Of a stretch of 64,000 nucleotides of DNA, positions 46,159-58,419 are shown piece after piece. Position 1 is the first letter of the stretch. Every line of letters starts with the position of its first letter. The stretch is from positions 31,298,061-31,362,060 of the forward strand of contig NC_056038.1 in the NCBI RefSeq assembly GCF_004379255.2, in the 5' to 3' direction. This DNA is from Salvia splendens. Its lineage: Eukaryota; Streptophyta; Magnoliopsida; Lamiales; Lamiaceae. Below the pieces are notes generated by a model. The model was given only the letters and a program-made list of their open reading frames with translations. It was not told where the DNA came from and made no database searches. A program made the position numbers and the translations under genes.

Positions 46159-46774
46159 TTCTGAGGAGTAATTTATCTGTTGCGGTTGTGACAGAGTGCA
46201 TGTGCTTCATATTAATTGTAATAAGGTAGGAGTATTATTATCTGAGTCACTCACAAGTCACGCCTCATAAACATGCTTATATTATATCTACTACTCTTTC
46301 CTCTTCGCCATACTATTAATCTCATAGGATTTGAAACAGTTTAAGCTGGAATTTATGTTTAACAATACAACTCATAAATTTACTTATATTTTGTAATAAT
46401 TGAAAATGCCAATATTATGAGTCTATCTTATTTCAGTCTGATTGCTCATTTCAGGCAGCATTTACTTTATAAGGCATTTGCGGGAAGTGTAGTAGTCTAA
46501 GACAGATGCGGATGTTAAAAACAGAGTGATAGTTAGTTGTCCGAGGTGTTTTCGAGCAAGTATATTAACCACTATTCTTGACGGCGTAGACCCCATGAAT
46601 TAACCATAAAAAAGTAGAAACATATTAAGAACAAGAAATAAACAAGTGGACCAAGAAATGACCAAAAACTTAGAAACAATTAAGATGAAGAAATAAACAA
46701 GTGGACCAAGAAATAACCAGTAGAATCTAAGATGAAAAAAATTAAATATAACAAATAAACAAATGGAAAAAGAA
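46159..46774. other. Intergenic; tRNA 3' flank
   Basis: No gene was seen. The A run at 46766-46770 is the T-run terminator of the minus-strand tRNA gene. Confidence 0.45.
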
Positions 46775-46847
46775 CGCCGTCTGTGGGAATCGAACCCAGG
46801 ACCACATGGTTAAAAGCCATGCGCTCTACCAGCTGAGCTAAGACGGC
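46775..46847 (-). tRNA. tRNA-Lys (anticodon UUU)
   Basis: A 73-nt intronless gene. The acceptor stem is GCCGTCT / AGACGGC with discriminator G. The D arm contains TAGCTCAGCTGGTAGAGC (A box) and the anticodon stem is CATGG/CCATG with loop CTTTTAA, giving anticodon TTT. The T arm contains GGTTCGATTCC (B box). CCA is not encoded, as expected for a nuclear gene. A T5 run lies four bases downstream as polymerase III terminator. It is preceded by ordinary intergenic DNA and appears intact. Confidence 0.97.
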
Positions 46848-47427
46848 TTTGAATTATGTTTTGGACTAGTTATTAACTGAATCATCTTCATCCGACCGAC
46901 TCACTTTTTGTTTTCCTCATCTTTTAATTAGATTACTCTGCTCTGCCAGACAACCTAGGTGCAAGCTCCATAATCCATCACAATTTCCGAATCAATATCT
47001 TTGAAAGAAGTTGAAGATTTTTTCAATTGATTGGAGATGGATAGGATCCTCGATTTAGTAAATCTCACCGAAGATCATCTCCAATATCATAATATCTTTT
47101 ATTTTAGTTAGTTCTCTTTATTTATTTTCAATATCTTTTGTATGCTTTTATTTAATTATCTTGCTTGATTAACAAGATACGTTTTAGGGTTTAGAATTCT
47201 ACAAATTATAGAATTCTATAGTATTTTGATTCATTGAGAAATAAAGTTAAAACTTATTCTCATTTCGGTTCTGGCAGAAATTGCCCCTAGCACTTCAACT
47301 AGGGTTTATCGTTTTCTTCGTCTCACTACAAATCGTTGGTGCACGATTTCCTAGGGTTTTTTCTAGAAACCCAAGTTTTTGTTGAAAACCTTAATTCACA
47401 TACATACACCTGTCCTTCTACATAACC
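46848..47427. other. Intergenic / probable LTR-like leader of the gag fragment
   Basis: AT-rich DNA up to about 47260, then a leader containing TTCTGGCAGAAATTGCCCC. It may include LTR and leader of the Gypsy fragment that follows, but no boundaries, TSD or PBS could be fixed. Confidence 0.35.
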
Positions 47428-48108
47428 ATGCCTTTTCTCAAGGAATCCCAAAACCACCACCAAACCATCGATGATATGCTCTTGGAATTAAAACGGCTGA
47501 TCAAAACTCAAAATCAAGCCTTCGCGGAAAATTTCGAGCAACAAACGCTGATCAAGGAGGCTCCGGACAGCCTTGCTGAGCACTCACCTCCGCATCAGCG
47601 ACCACCCGATGTCGCGGCACCTATGCGGGGTGGGTCATTCCCGCCGTCGGTCACGCAGGCACCGCTGGGTATCAAGCCCCACTCCCTACCACGTCTCCGC
47701 CTCGAGCCACCACGTTTCGATGGAGAGAAGGCCCCCGGTTGGATCCAAAAGATCCAAAAGTACTATAACCACCACTACACACCGCTAGATGATCGTCTTT
47801 ATCTTTCACAATATTTATTTGATCAACCAGCATCGGATCGGAGAGAATATTGGGTGGAAACTAATAGAGGAAAGGGTTGGGATGATTTCTTGTTAGCCGT
47901 AGAGCAGCGGTTCGATCCCGAATTTATAAACCCTATGCGGCGACTGCCTCGCCTGGGCTATCTATGGGGACGGAACGGACCGGTCGTGACCAACAGAAGC
48001 CCAACCGCAAAACGGCGTATCCAGTCGCGATCCGAGAACCCGATCATAAGTCACCGCAACGAAAAGAGGAGATCACACAAGAGGAAGCTAGACTTGGAGA
48101 TGTCATAG
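47428..48108 (+). pseudogene. Ty3/gypsy Gag fragment
   Basis: A 226-codon frame. Residues 1-40 form a coiled-coil-like start (DDMLLELKRLIKTQNQ), followed by a proline-rich linker and the core LPRLRLEPPRFDGEKAPGWI, YYNHHYTPLDDRLYLSQYLF and WDDFLLAVEQRFDPE, typical of plant gypsy Gag. After FDPE the usual continuation is lost and the remainder is unrelated, so the frame is truncated there. No protease, reverse transcriptase or integrase follows. It is a deleted or gag-only element. Confidence 0.7.
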
Positions 48109-49189
48109 TCAATATTGGAGTTACATTCGACCAACCAGGTGTTGCCTATGGTCCAGAATTGCATGAGGGGATTACACATATAGCTGATGAAATGCAACCA
48201 CTTACCTTCAGACACGTTTTTGGATCTGATTTCACACGAAATTGATGCTAGCGTTACGGTTGTGAACTCGGAGAGACGCGATAGTTCTATGGAGGCAGAA
48301 GTGGTTGTTCCTACGGTTTCTAATGAACATCGACCTGAAACCACTATTGATGCTAAGCAATTGCGACATATTCTTCAATTCTTGATGCCGCAATAGAATC
48401 CGTTCTTCATATTATGCCACACAAATTTGTAGCATGGACGTGATTGTGTATGTTGAGAGTTTGGAATCGAATGAAGCTGTAGGGATCAGACTATCCGGAT
48501 TCACTAATTACCGAGACCTCTTTGGTCTTGTACAAGATAGCTCAGTCAAATTCTCACCCACGCGACTGATTTACACAAGTACAAATACTAGCTATTACTA
48601 TGGTAACTAGCTAATGATCTCGGACCATGCAATCATCAACCGAATGCATCCACAAGCCTCGGAGAACCCTGCACACTTGAAAACCCTATTTAGTAGACAA
48701 GGAGAGATCCTCTCGGATCTAAATAGAACATGCAGAAATAAGAGAGAACACAAAGGATTCGAATAGATCTAGTAGCTGTGGCTCAGCCACCCGCTAATAG
48801 TACAAATCTATTCACCAGAATCCAAGGGAGCACATCCGGTTCCTCAAGTGATTAACCTCACACACCGGATACCAACCCCAAAACACTCCTCAACACCGGA
48901 TCTAAACTCTCACCGAACACAAACTCAAGAAAACCTCTCAAAACAGAAACCCTAGTTTTTCCAGAACACAAGCAACCGAACCAGTTGCTTTCTCCCACAC
49001 TCACACAACATCAATCACTATAATAACCGTGATAGATCATTGTAAACAACCAGAGATTCATCTGAGAAGAAGAAAGAAGCAAGAGAATCACAGCAGACTC
49101 GAGAGAGCAGAGAGAGAAACGAGAGAATGTCGAATGAATGCGGCGAAGGTGAGAGGAGTGGGGAGCATATCAGCAGCCAATTTGGCTAG
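48109..49189. other. Unassigned repeat-like region
   Basis: The first 300 bp continue the Gag-fragment unit (a frame ends in RHILQFLMPQ near 48396). The rest is purine/C-rich with CT- and GA-rich tracts (for example AGAGAGAGAAACGAGAGA near 49105), like LTR or UTR sequence read in reverse. No gene, PBS or TSD was identified. Confidence 0.35.
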
Positions 49190-51139
49190 GGCAAGCACAG
49201 GCCCAATACAGTAGGGGCGGCGCGCCGTCCGCCCCGGAGACGCCGCCGCGACTGACTATAGTGGGAGAAGCGTCTGCCCCGGTGCGAACGCTTGTGTTGG
49301 GGTGGAAGGGCGATAGGCGAGTAGACGCCGAGGACATGCTGGGCGCGGTCGGCGTGCCGACCTACTGCGCGGCGGTGAGCGGCGCGCCGATTGCCGGAGG
49401 ACACTTTTTTTTTCTTATTTTAAAAAAATTATTTAATTTACCTATAAATACACCCCATTTCCCTCATTATTTTCACACCATTCCAACTCTTTATTCCTAC
49501 TTTCTCTCCCTAAAATTTGTGGATTGCACTGGTATTAAAAGATGGACGATTTGTGGAATGACGCGTGGAATTCTCTAATTCAAGAGGTGCAGAGGGAAGC
49601 CGACGAGGAGGATGCGACGCTGGCGGCGGAATTGGCGGAGGCCGCGCTCCCTCGTGCGATTCATCCTTGTCGGACAATCCCACAAGACCATAGCGGAGCG
49701 CACCAGCGGCTGATGGCAGACTACTTTGGTGATAACCCCCGTTACCCACCAGAGATTTTCCGTCGGCGTTTCAGAATGTCGCAACAACTCTTCACCCATA
49801 TAGCGACGAACTTGGCGGCGCGGTACAGGTGCTTCATCCTCCGGAGTGATTACACTGGCCGGATCGGGCTGTCTACTTTTCAGAAATGCACCGCTGCAAT
49901 TAGGCAGCTTGCCTATGCCGGACCGGCTGATATGTTCGACGAATACCTACAGATGGATGAGACGACTAGCCTAGAGGTGCTCAGGCAATTTTGTAAGGGC
50001 ATCCGGGAAATCTTTGGTCCGGAGTTCCTACGAAAGCCAACCTCTGATGAGTGCCAGAGACTGCTAGATATGCACGGTTCGGTGCACGGTTTCCTAGGGA
50101 TGTTAGGCAGCATCGAATGCATGCATTGGGAGTGGAAAAACTGACCGGTGGCGTGGAAAGGCCAGTTCACTACTGGTTTCAAAAGCAAATGTCCATCGAT
50201 GATTCTAGAAGCCGTTGCTGACTACCGTTTGCGGATCTGGCATGCGTATTTCAGTGTTGCAGGTTCGAACAACAACATCAACGTTCTGCAGTCATCGTCT
50301 CTCTTAAATGAAGAGTGCTGGGGGGAGGGTCCAGAAATCAGATTCGTAGCCAACGGAACGCAGTACCACATGGGATACTATTTGACAGATGAGATATACC
50401 CTCGTTGGCCCGTATTCGTCAAGACAGTTCACCAGCCGGTTGGACCGAAGAAACAATATTTTACGCGAAAACAAGAGGCTACTAGGAAGGACGTTGAGCG
50501 AACTTTTGGTGTGCTCCAAGGGCGATGGGCCATTATACGGTGCCCGGCACGAGTTTGACACAAAGATGATGTCGCGAATATTATGTTAGCATGTATCATA
50601 TTGCACAATATGATAATAGAAGATGAAGGATTTGCTGTAGCGCGCTGGACACCGGAAGATGGTGCAAGTACAAGTCACAGTGTTACCTCCGTGCCGATAC
50701 AGATGGGTGTACCACATAGTAATGAATATCTGCTCCAATGTTTCACTGATATGCGCAGGAGCACAGCACATACCACACTCCAGGCCGATTTGATTGAAGA
50801 GGTCTGGGCACGTAGGGGAGGGGGCGCAGCGTGAATAACATGTGTGATTTTCCATAGATTAAATTTTCGTTGTATAATTTTCTCATTACTTTAATACGAT
50901 GAAAATTTAGTGTTCAATTTTAATTTATTTAATTGTAGCCGTTTTTTTCTAATTATGTATAGTCCGATAATTTTAATTATAATTGAATTAAAATATACAA
51001 AAGAAATAAAGTAAAATGTGGCTAAAAAAAGTGTCCACTATTACTGCAGAAACTTTTTTTTATGGCCGCGAACAAATCAGAAGTGGCTGTGGACAAAAAA
51101 TGTGACGGGGTGATAGTGTCCACCCTATCTTGGATGCTC
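49190..51139 (+). mobile_element. PIF/Harbinger element with dead transposase
   Basis: The right end is ...TTGGATGCTC at 51139 followed by TTA at 51140-51142, like the other Harbinger ends in this window. The left end is GC-rich (49196-49400) but no matching terminal repeat or TTA could be fixed, so the left coordinate is approximate. A transposase frame fills the centre. The stretch after the stop (50835-51139) is AT-rich. Confidence 0.7.
49542..50834 (+). pseudogene. PIF/Harbinger DDE transposase, inactivated
   Basis: One reading frame of 431 codons is interrupted only by TGA at 50142-50144 and TGA at 50556-50558. Family motifs: acidic N-terminus (DDLWNDAWNSLIQEV), RRRFRMSQQLF, GIREIFGPEFLRKPT, LGSIECMHWEWKN, VAWKGQFTTGFKS, GSNNNINVL, VANGTQYHMGYYL, RKDVERTFGVLQGRWAI, IMLACIILHNMIIEDE. 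Related transposases usually have Cys (TGC) at the first TGA and Trp (TGG) at the second. The catalytic Asp of GSID is Glu here and the second Asp (SNND) is Asn; only the Glu in DVER remains. It is therefore dead at the active site as well as by nonsense codons. Confidence 0.9.
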
Positions 51140-51142
51140 TTA

Positions 51143-51954
51143 TTATATAGATAAACTCTACGACGTTGACGTGTATTATTATAATGAAGAATATATATGC
51201 AATCAATATCTCTTAAGGTCGTAGTTGACTGTACATTGCATCAACTCTGTTTATTCTTACCGTTGTATTTTGACTATTGACAGATTGGCGAATATATGAA
51301 CTCCATTTTATTTTTATTTTTATTTTCACGTTTTTTTCTTTAATTTTAAGTTAGAAACGATTATAAAAGCATTTACAACCATTTTAGATAATTAAATAAA
51401 ACTCAAACCCATTTTAGTGTCTAATTAAATATTTTACTTAAATTAAACACTAATACTATAAATAATATAATAAGATATATTCATAAATATAAAAATCACA
51501 TAATTTTAATAAATTCTATACATTATTTGAATCAAGTTAATAGGTGTAAAATCGTGTAATATGGGCTAATCCACTAATAAATAACAGAGTATTAAATAGC
51601 ATTAGTTAGGTTATTAATAGTATTTCTTTTCTTCTTCCTTCCATGGCCGCCTACATTCTGTAAGATTTTTCAATGCTTTTTTTTTTTATTTCTTTTCATT
51701 CTCTTTTTCTGTTTTAATAAATATAGAATGATTTGGACTTTTGATTGTAATAAATCATAATTTTAAAAATAATTTATGATTGTTTTAATGTAAAACTTAA
51801 ATATATTTATTTTTTATTGTAATTTTAGTTTAGCATTATCATTGGAGATGCTCTAAAATAGTAACATTAGAACATCCGTGCAACGGTGGCGGATTGCAAT
51901 GTCCGATGAATTTTCAACAAATATAATATTTGAGCATGTAGAAATACCTCCCAT
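51143..51954. other. AT-rich intergenic
   Basis: Very AT-rich; no gene or clear repeat was seen. Confidence 0.45.
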
Positions 51955-51962
51955 GTCTAATT

Positions 51963-53084
51963 CAATGGCGGATCCAGGAGTTGAATATCGTGGAGTTGGA
52001 AAAAATGGAGTATAATAGTAAAATAATTAATTTTTAAAAATTAATTTTTAATATTAGTATTTATATTCGGAAATGACATAATGTTATCTATAATATCAAA
52101 ATTTTCAAAAATTATAATTTTTAAAAATAATTTAAGTATGTATAATAAGGTTAAAATGTTATATTTTATTGTAATAAAATTAGAAAAAAATAAAGAAATA
52201 TCACTATATATTAGTAGTATACTATGCAAGTATGTGTTTAATTTAAATAAATTAATTAGTGGAAATGTCAATAAAGTATTTATATACAAAATTGATTAAA
52301 TGGCTTAAATTGTTTAAAAGTGAAGTTAGGCCAATATCAATACATTTTTGCTTGATTAATTTGAAATAATACAAATAAAGAAATACTCCCCCGTCCATGA
52401 AAATTTATCATTTATTTCCTTTTTTGTCCGTCACTAAAGATTTGTCACCTTTCACTTTTTTTCATTTTTGGTAGTAGATCTCGCATTCCACTAACTCATT
52501 CTCACTCACATTTTATTTAAATTAATATATAAAAGTATGACTCACATGCTATTAACTTTTTCAACCCACTTTCTATCACATTTCTTAAATCTCGTGCCGG
52601 GTCAAATGGTGTCAAATTTTAAGGGACGGGGGGAGTACAATAAAACTTTAAAGTTTATTTATAGTACAAAATTTGAAATAGCTATAGATAACTAGAGTAG
52701 GAATGTGTCAATTTTTTTAGCGTGCCACCTAGTATTTTCTTCTATTTAAATTTATAAGAATAAAAATAATAAGTGTAGAGGACTTTCTCTACTCCCCAGT
52801 AATCTCTCTCTCCTCATCACAACATGATCTCAGAAAACAAATCTGAAAAGGCCTCTCTCCTCTTTCATTTTCGCCTTCTTGGTCGCCGCCTCCATTGCCG
52901 CTGCCGGATTTCAGACACGGCTGCCACAGCGTAGTTCCTCCTCATCTCTTGCTCACCTCGTCATCAATTCTCTGTGTTCGGTAAAGGGGCGGTGGAACAG
53001 ACGCCATAGGGTCGAAGGCAAACTTTTCGACTACTGTCCGGGAGCGATGGTGGGGTCGGCCGACCCCACTCGGATCCGCCACTG
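51963..53084. mobile_element. Non-autonomous hAT element (Tip100-like ends)
   Basis: Terminal repeats CAATGGCGGATCC (left) and GGATCCGCCACTG (right) match at 12 of 13 positions, and an exact 8-bp TSD GTCTAATT lies at 51955-51962 and 53085-53092. CA(G)-GGCGGA-type ends and 8-bp TSDs are those of hAT elements of the Tip100 group. No transposase remains. The right third (52800-53060) is CT- and GC-rich and may be captured or leader sequence; its 77-codon frame is not convincing. A Stowaway MITE is nested inside. Confidence 0.85.
52386..52635. mobile_element. Stowaway MITE nested in the hAT element
   Basis: 250 bp. The ends CTCCCCCGTCC and GGGACGGGGGGAG are inverted, flanked by TA (52384-52385 and 52636-52637). 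It is younger than its host element. Confidence 0.85.
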
Positions 53085-53579
53085 GTCTAATTTGTACTCC
53101 AAACAAAATTAAGGCCAGTCTAGGTGGCGCTCTTAGTCTATCCAATACTAAGAGAAACATAGATAAAATATCATATTCAGTTCATAGATATAAAAGTCTA
53201 AAAATATCCTCCTAAATGTGGAAAAAAGTATGAATGTAGAAAACGAAAGTGATGTCAATTAATAGGGGACCGACCGGGAGAGTATTGGCAAGAAAGTAAG
53301 GTTACTACATAATCCATAATCCATATTAACTTGATTCCTTTACTAATTGAATATTTCTAGGCCGAAAACTTTTTTAGATCCACACAAGATTTTTTAAGTT
53401 GAGAAAAAACTGCAGATGTATATGCCAACAAGCCAAATACTCAAATTCAATTGCAACCGCCACATCACTCCTAGTCAATACTTTGGCGGGACACAGCTTT
53501 CACAATTATGGAATAACTAAATACACTCATGCAAGTACAATGCCGTAAAAAAAATTATCCGATCAGGTACACAAGACTT

Positions 53580-55620
53580 TTAGGAAGAAACTTCCACTTG
53601 CTGTCGAGCCAGGTATCGTTCTCGTCTTTCTTTCTGCATAGAGGAAGAATATATAGATCAGTCGAAAATGACACGATACCACTTTGTACAAGCAATTTTA
53701 AGGTGACATGGCTCACCCATTCGTCAATCACAAGTCCTTCTCCAACAAACTTTGGCCCTGTGTCCTCTGAGGGCTTCTTCCGAGCTTCAAGTTCAGCCTC
53801 AGCTTCAGCTAATTGCCGCTTTAGTTTCTCGAGAGCCTTCAAGTATAACGCAAAACTGATCAGCATTTCTAATTATATCAATTGTATATTAGATACACAT
53901 GATTAACAACATAATAACTTACAGGACTGGGGAGTTCAACATCCAGAAAAACTACCCGAAGTATCTGCTCGACAGCTACTTGATCCTTGTGCTCATCGAA
54001 CTGTGTTGAAACAAAATCAGAACATCATAGTGCGTACATAGAGTTGAGTGAGACTTCATTCAACTAAACAAACAACTCCAGAAAGTTGACTGGTGCACAT
54101 GTGTTTCTTTGCAAGGCATATTAGAAACAAACAACTGCCTGTTTTCAAATGAGTGTTGCCATTGCAAGCAGTTTTATGCATGAAAAAGAGGTAGTGACAA
54201 ACCAATTCTGGCACATAGTCCATTTCTTCCTTCACTTTTAGGCTCATTATTTTGAACTTCACCCTGCTTTTCTGATCCATAGGCTTTTCATTGTTCTCTG
54301 GAACTTCTACAAACTTGAAGACTGATTGAAACAACCAACACCAATAATGAAAGATTTATAAGGTTAAAAACATCAAATAATGTATGGGATGGGAGAGGGG
54401 GTTCAAGAAGAATACCGGTTGCTATTATACTCTCGCCGGGAACAAGAATGGCCCCAGGAGGACGCATGAAACAGCTCTTTGGTTCTGTGGTTTGAAACTA
54501 AACGACCAAATATAAACAACTCTCAGAACAAACAACCAGCCAGAGTATTTTCATATGATCATTAGTTCTCCAAATAAAGCTAACTTAAGATTTACAAACG
54601 TCACACAGATTACAAGCTGGTAAGAAAGATTATGAATAAATGAGTGAAGTACCTTGAAAGCTACAAGAGACTTGCTTGTATTCTTTATTTTGATAGCACT
54701 TCGAACTTGCTTACCAGGCTCATCTGAGTGGAGTACAAAATAAGTAAATAAATAAAAACAGTGCAATCTCAAACTTCGAAATTTAAAGATTAGTTAGAAT
54801 TTTCTCTCGACATCTCCCGGTTGGCAAACAACTCTCACATTCATGTCAGTTACTGGTGATTAAGGTAATTCTTAAAATTGACACCATAAAAGGAAAACTA
54901 CCCAAAGAAATGCTTAGGCTTAGACCTTTCTGCGATGGTAAACAATGGAAAGTCGAATCTACGAATGTAAACACACTTGATCTTCTCTCCTAGTAAGCTT
55001 AGCACTACCCCATCAATTCAAATGTAGGAAATAATAAAGGACAATAACCAATTCAAGTCAAAGTAACCCTAATCTAGTTTAATTTTCTAAAGGCACTAAC
55101 AAATTGCTTTCAACCAATATAATACCTAATGTGTAACACATAAACAAAATTATATTAGTGCTGAATCAGATAACTAGAAAATCCAAAGAGAAAATGACAG
55201 ATTAAAGCAATCTACAAATGATAAATGTTAGATCAAGTTTAACTAAATCAGGAAAAAAAAAGATAAAGTTCTGTTTAAAAACAGATATTATCAGCAGCCA
55301 AATCCAATACGCTAACTTAGAGTGAAGGGGAATAGGAGAGAGGAGAGCATACATGGAAAATAGAGCTTATTGGATGGATCGAGCTTCAGACGCCGGCGCG
55401 TGGGGAGCAGAGATCTAGCCACCGACGAAACTGAGCTACCAGCCGCAGCGTGAGCACCCGATCCCTCGACCTGAGAATGAGTAGCGTTGCTGCCGTGGCC
55501 ATAATTATGCTGATAATGAGCGAAATCGGAGGAAGAAGACGACGCCGGCTGCGAGTTTCGGAAGGGCATTTTGAATAGCCCCCAAACTTTTCCGTCAGAT
55601 TTATCGTCGGCAGTTGGCAT
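53580..55620 (-). CDS. VAP4-type vesicle-associated (MSP domain) protein, 7 exons
   Basis: Exons on the minus strand: 55620-55353, 54723-54653, 54497-54416, 54321-54203, 54000-53923, 53836-53717, 53633-53580. They join in phase to 792 nt, or 263 residues. After a Ser/His-rich N-terminus (1-75) comes the basic SLLPTRRRLKLDPSNKLYFP and a major sperm protein fold (about 78-206: SAIKIKNTSKSLVAFKFQTT, CFMRPPGAILVPGES, VKFKIMSLKVKEE), then a coiled coil (ALEKLKRQLAEAEAELEARK) and a short tail. VAP proteins anchor partners at ER membranes, commonly through FFAT motifs. I see no C-terminal membrane helix. It resembles the Arabidopsis VAP4-1/VAP4-2 pair. No lesion was found. Confidence 0.93.
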
Positions 55621-56109
55621 CCGTCGCCGGTCACCTAAACAACGTCGCAGTGGAAGGGGGTTTTGATTTGGGTTTCAAGCTCTCGAGAGTGCGACTTTTC
55701 TAAAGTTCTTCGTTGGTGCGGTATGAGCTTATCATTTTTAACTGGCGATTGTACTTTTTTTTTTAATTTCTTTCTTTTTTTTCTGTGTCGTCTTTTGCTT
55801 TCAGTTGAGGTCGTTTTAATAATTGTAATCGGATTTGAACTTTGAATGAATATGATTTAAATTTTCTAACTTTTATTGAATTTGAATCATGTGCTGTAAT
55901 GAGTATTGGCAGTTTAATCGTGGATGCATTATTAGTTGAGAAATAAAGTTTCATTCAAATAAACCTATAATTGACAAGTGTAATAATGCCGAGAAGGAAA
56001 AGGTGCATTGATTAAAGTAGGTAAGGTAACATTAATCTTATATGGTAGCTGCCCAAATCCATATCAACCATGCAGCTATGCCTAAAACGACCAACTAATT
56101 TTGTTGTTA
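55621..56109. promoter_or_regulatory. Upstream region of the VAP4-type gene
   Basis: Directly upstream on the minus strand: a short GC-rich leader (55621-55700), then AT-rich DNA. The promoter should lie here; no TATA box stands out. Confidence 0.4.
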
Positions 56110-56866
56110 GGGCATTAGCAATGGGGCGTCCTAAGGCGCGCCTTCGCCTAAAACGACCAACTAATTATGTTGTTAGGGCATTAGCAATGGGGCGCCCTAA
56201 GGCGCCACGTCAGCAGTTTTATCCTCCTACCTCCCCACCTGCAGTTGGGCGCCTTAAGGCGCGTCCTATGGCGCGCCACGTCATCATTTTTTTAATATGT
56301 ACAAAATTCATACGAATTAAAAAAAAATAATACATTAAAATACGAATTTCAAAAACTTCATTTCATTTAATAAAAATTAATACATTACAATGCGAATTAA
56401 AAAAAAACGCAAACTCAGCCGCCGCTGCCGCGGCCGCAGTCGCCGCCTCCTTCTCGCGCTGCATTTGCGCATAGCATGCCGCCATGGCCTCTTCAACGGC
56501 TGCATCTAATGCTTCGTCAAGCGAACCACCGGATTCAGACGAACTAGAACTATTGGTGTAGTCGCCGAGATTCATTTTGATTGAGAAACGAGATTTAAAT
56601 AGAAAATCAAAACCGCGTGCCATCGTCCGCGTCGATCGTCCGTGACCTCCACAATGGAACGGACGATGGCGCGGACGATGACCATCGTCCGCGACAGCCG
56701 CAATGGAGCGGACGATGGCCATCGTCCGCGCTATCCTCCGCGACCGAAGTATAGGGCGCGACTATTGTCCGCGCCCTATGACACGCACCCACAATGGGTG
56801 CAGACGATGGATGGCGCGACGATGCGCGCCATCGGGCGTGCCATCGTCCGCCCATTGCGGATGCTC
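56110..56866. mobile_element. Internally deleted Harbinger element with duplicated left end
   Basis: The element proper runs from GGGCATTAGCAATGGGGCGCC at 56176 to CCCATTGCGGATGCTC at 56866, with TTA on both sides (56173-56175, 56867-56869). A second copy of the left end (56110), together with its TTA and about 30 bp of flank (CCTAAAACGACCAACTAATT), precedes it, making a 66-bp tandem duplication. The right part is built of CCATCGTCCGC-type repeats. On the minus strand, 56575-56363 keeps the start of the transposase gene (MNLGDYTNSSSSSESGG, then an Ala-rich run) but nothing catalytic. Confidence 0.8.
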
Positions 56867-56869
56867 TTA

Positions 56870-58140
56870 GCGAGTAGGATGGCTCTCAAGTCTCAACCCC
56901 ACCCCATAAATGAGTCCTCAATTTTCTTTAATCCATTGCTATAAATTACCAACTACTTTAATTACATTTTATATGTTTAGTTGTGAGGTTTCGGACGTAT
57001 AATAGTAGTAGTATTTAAAATAAGAACATAGAACTATTCCATGGTTTTGGATATATAAAGGTTCAAATCATAACAAATTAATAGTAGTATAGTATTTTTA
57101 AAATAAAACACATAGAACTATTTCATTCATTTCGACCTTAAAGATTAATTGTGGATGTATCTTCTTCCTCGATGAATACAACACTAGAGTACATAATTAA
57201 CGAAAATTTCAATAAATTATTTTTTTTAATGGACTTCATTTCTGTGAACATAGAGGGGGCAAGAAGAATTTTCCGATACATCATTAATTTCAGTTCATAA
57301 AATAACTATTGGGGTTAAGACTATGGAAACTAGGAGAAAGTATCTTAATAATGATTCATTTACCAATAACTAGTGAATTAAATAATCAAAATTAAGTTTT
57401 AAAATCTACGCATATTTTATACTCCGTATTTATATGTATACGAAAAATGCATACAAAAATTACATATAGAGTCAACTTCAAGACATAAAACTGTGCGCAA
57501 TATAAAATGCATATATATTTTTTTTGTGTATCATGAAAAAAAAAGCGTACACAATATAAAGTGACAGTATATTTTGCATTTTTGCAATAACATCAAAGTT
57601 TGAGCTTTAATTTCTCAGCTGATTTGACCTAGCTATTTTTCCAAATATTATTTATTGAGAAATAAGACTGTTTTTTTTTAAATTTCACAAAAAGGTTACA
57701 TTTGTTCACTAATTTTTGTGCCTTTAGATTTGTTTTTTGTTCTTATAATTTTGTTCTTTTCTCTTTCTTGGGTTGAAATTCAACGTTGACTTTGCTGCAT
57801 TATCTACTTGTTCAATCTTCTTGGGTGAAAGGGCATCCTGTACACAAAAGTCTTCAAGCTAGTTTTATTGACAATTTATATATATAGCATAATTAGAATT
57901 TCGCCTTGTGATAAATCCTGAATATAGTTCAATATATTGTAGCATTAATGTCCAATATTTTTATTATATTTAAATATTATCGATTTGTGTGAGTGATATT
58001 AGTAAATCTACTAAATTTTATTCATCAAAATTTTTAAAAAATGTAGCAAGATTTTGTATTGCATAGAAATTATTAAATTAATAAGGTATTTGAATTTGTT
58101 AGATTATTAATTTAATTAGCAATCATTCGTGGATCCAGTC
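56870..58140. other. AT-rich intergenic
   Basis: No gene, RNA or structured repeat was recognised. Confidence 0.45.
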
Positions 58141-58419
58141 TTAGGGCATCCGCAGTGGTGCGGATGTTCCGTCGGACATCCAAAAAACACCTCCTGCCAC
58201 GTCATACGGACTTCCCATTGCACAGTGGCGGACATCCCCAACGGACTTCTCACATTAATAAAAATTCACAAATTCACAAATTAAACAATTTACGGATTTA
58301 AACAATTTACTGAATTAAAAATTAGAAACGAATACAGAATAAAAATTTCACTAATTAAAAAAAAGAAAAGTGCATTACACCAAAATAAAAAAAATACATT
58401 TCAACAATTAAAAACTCCA

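Noticed and set aside
56607..56944. Open frames on both strands rich in Arg, Ala and His
   Set aside because: They result from CCATCGTCCGC-type repeats of the Harbinger element end.
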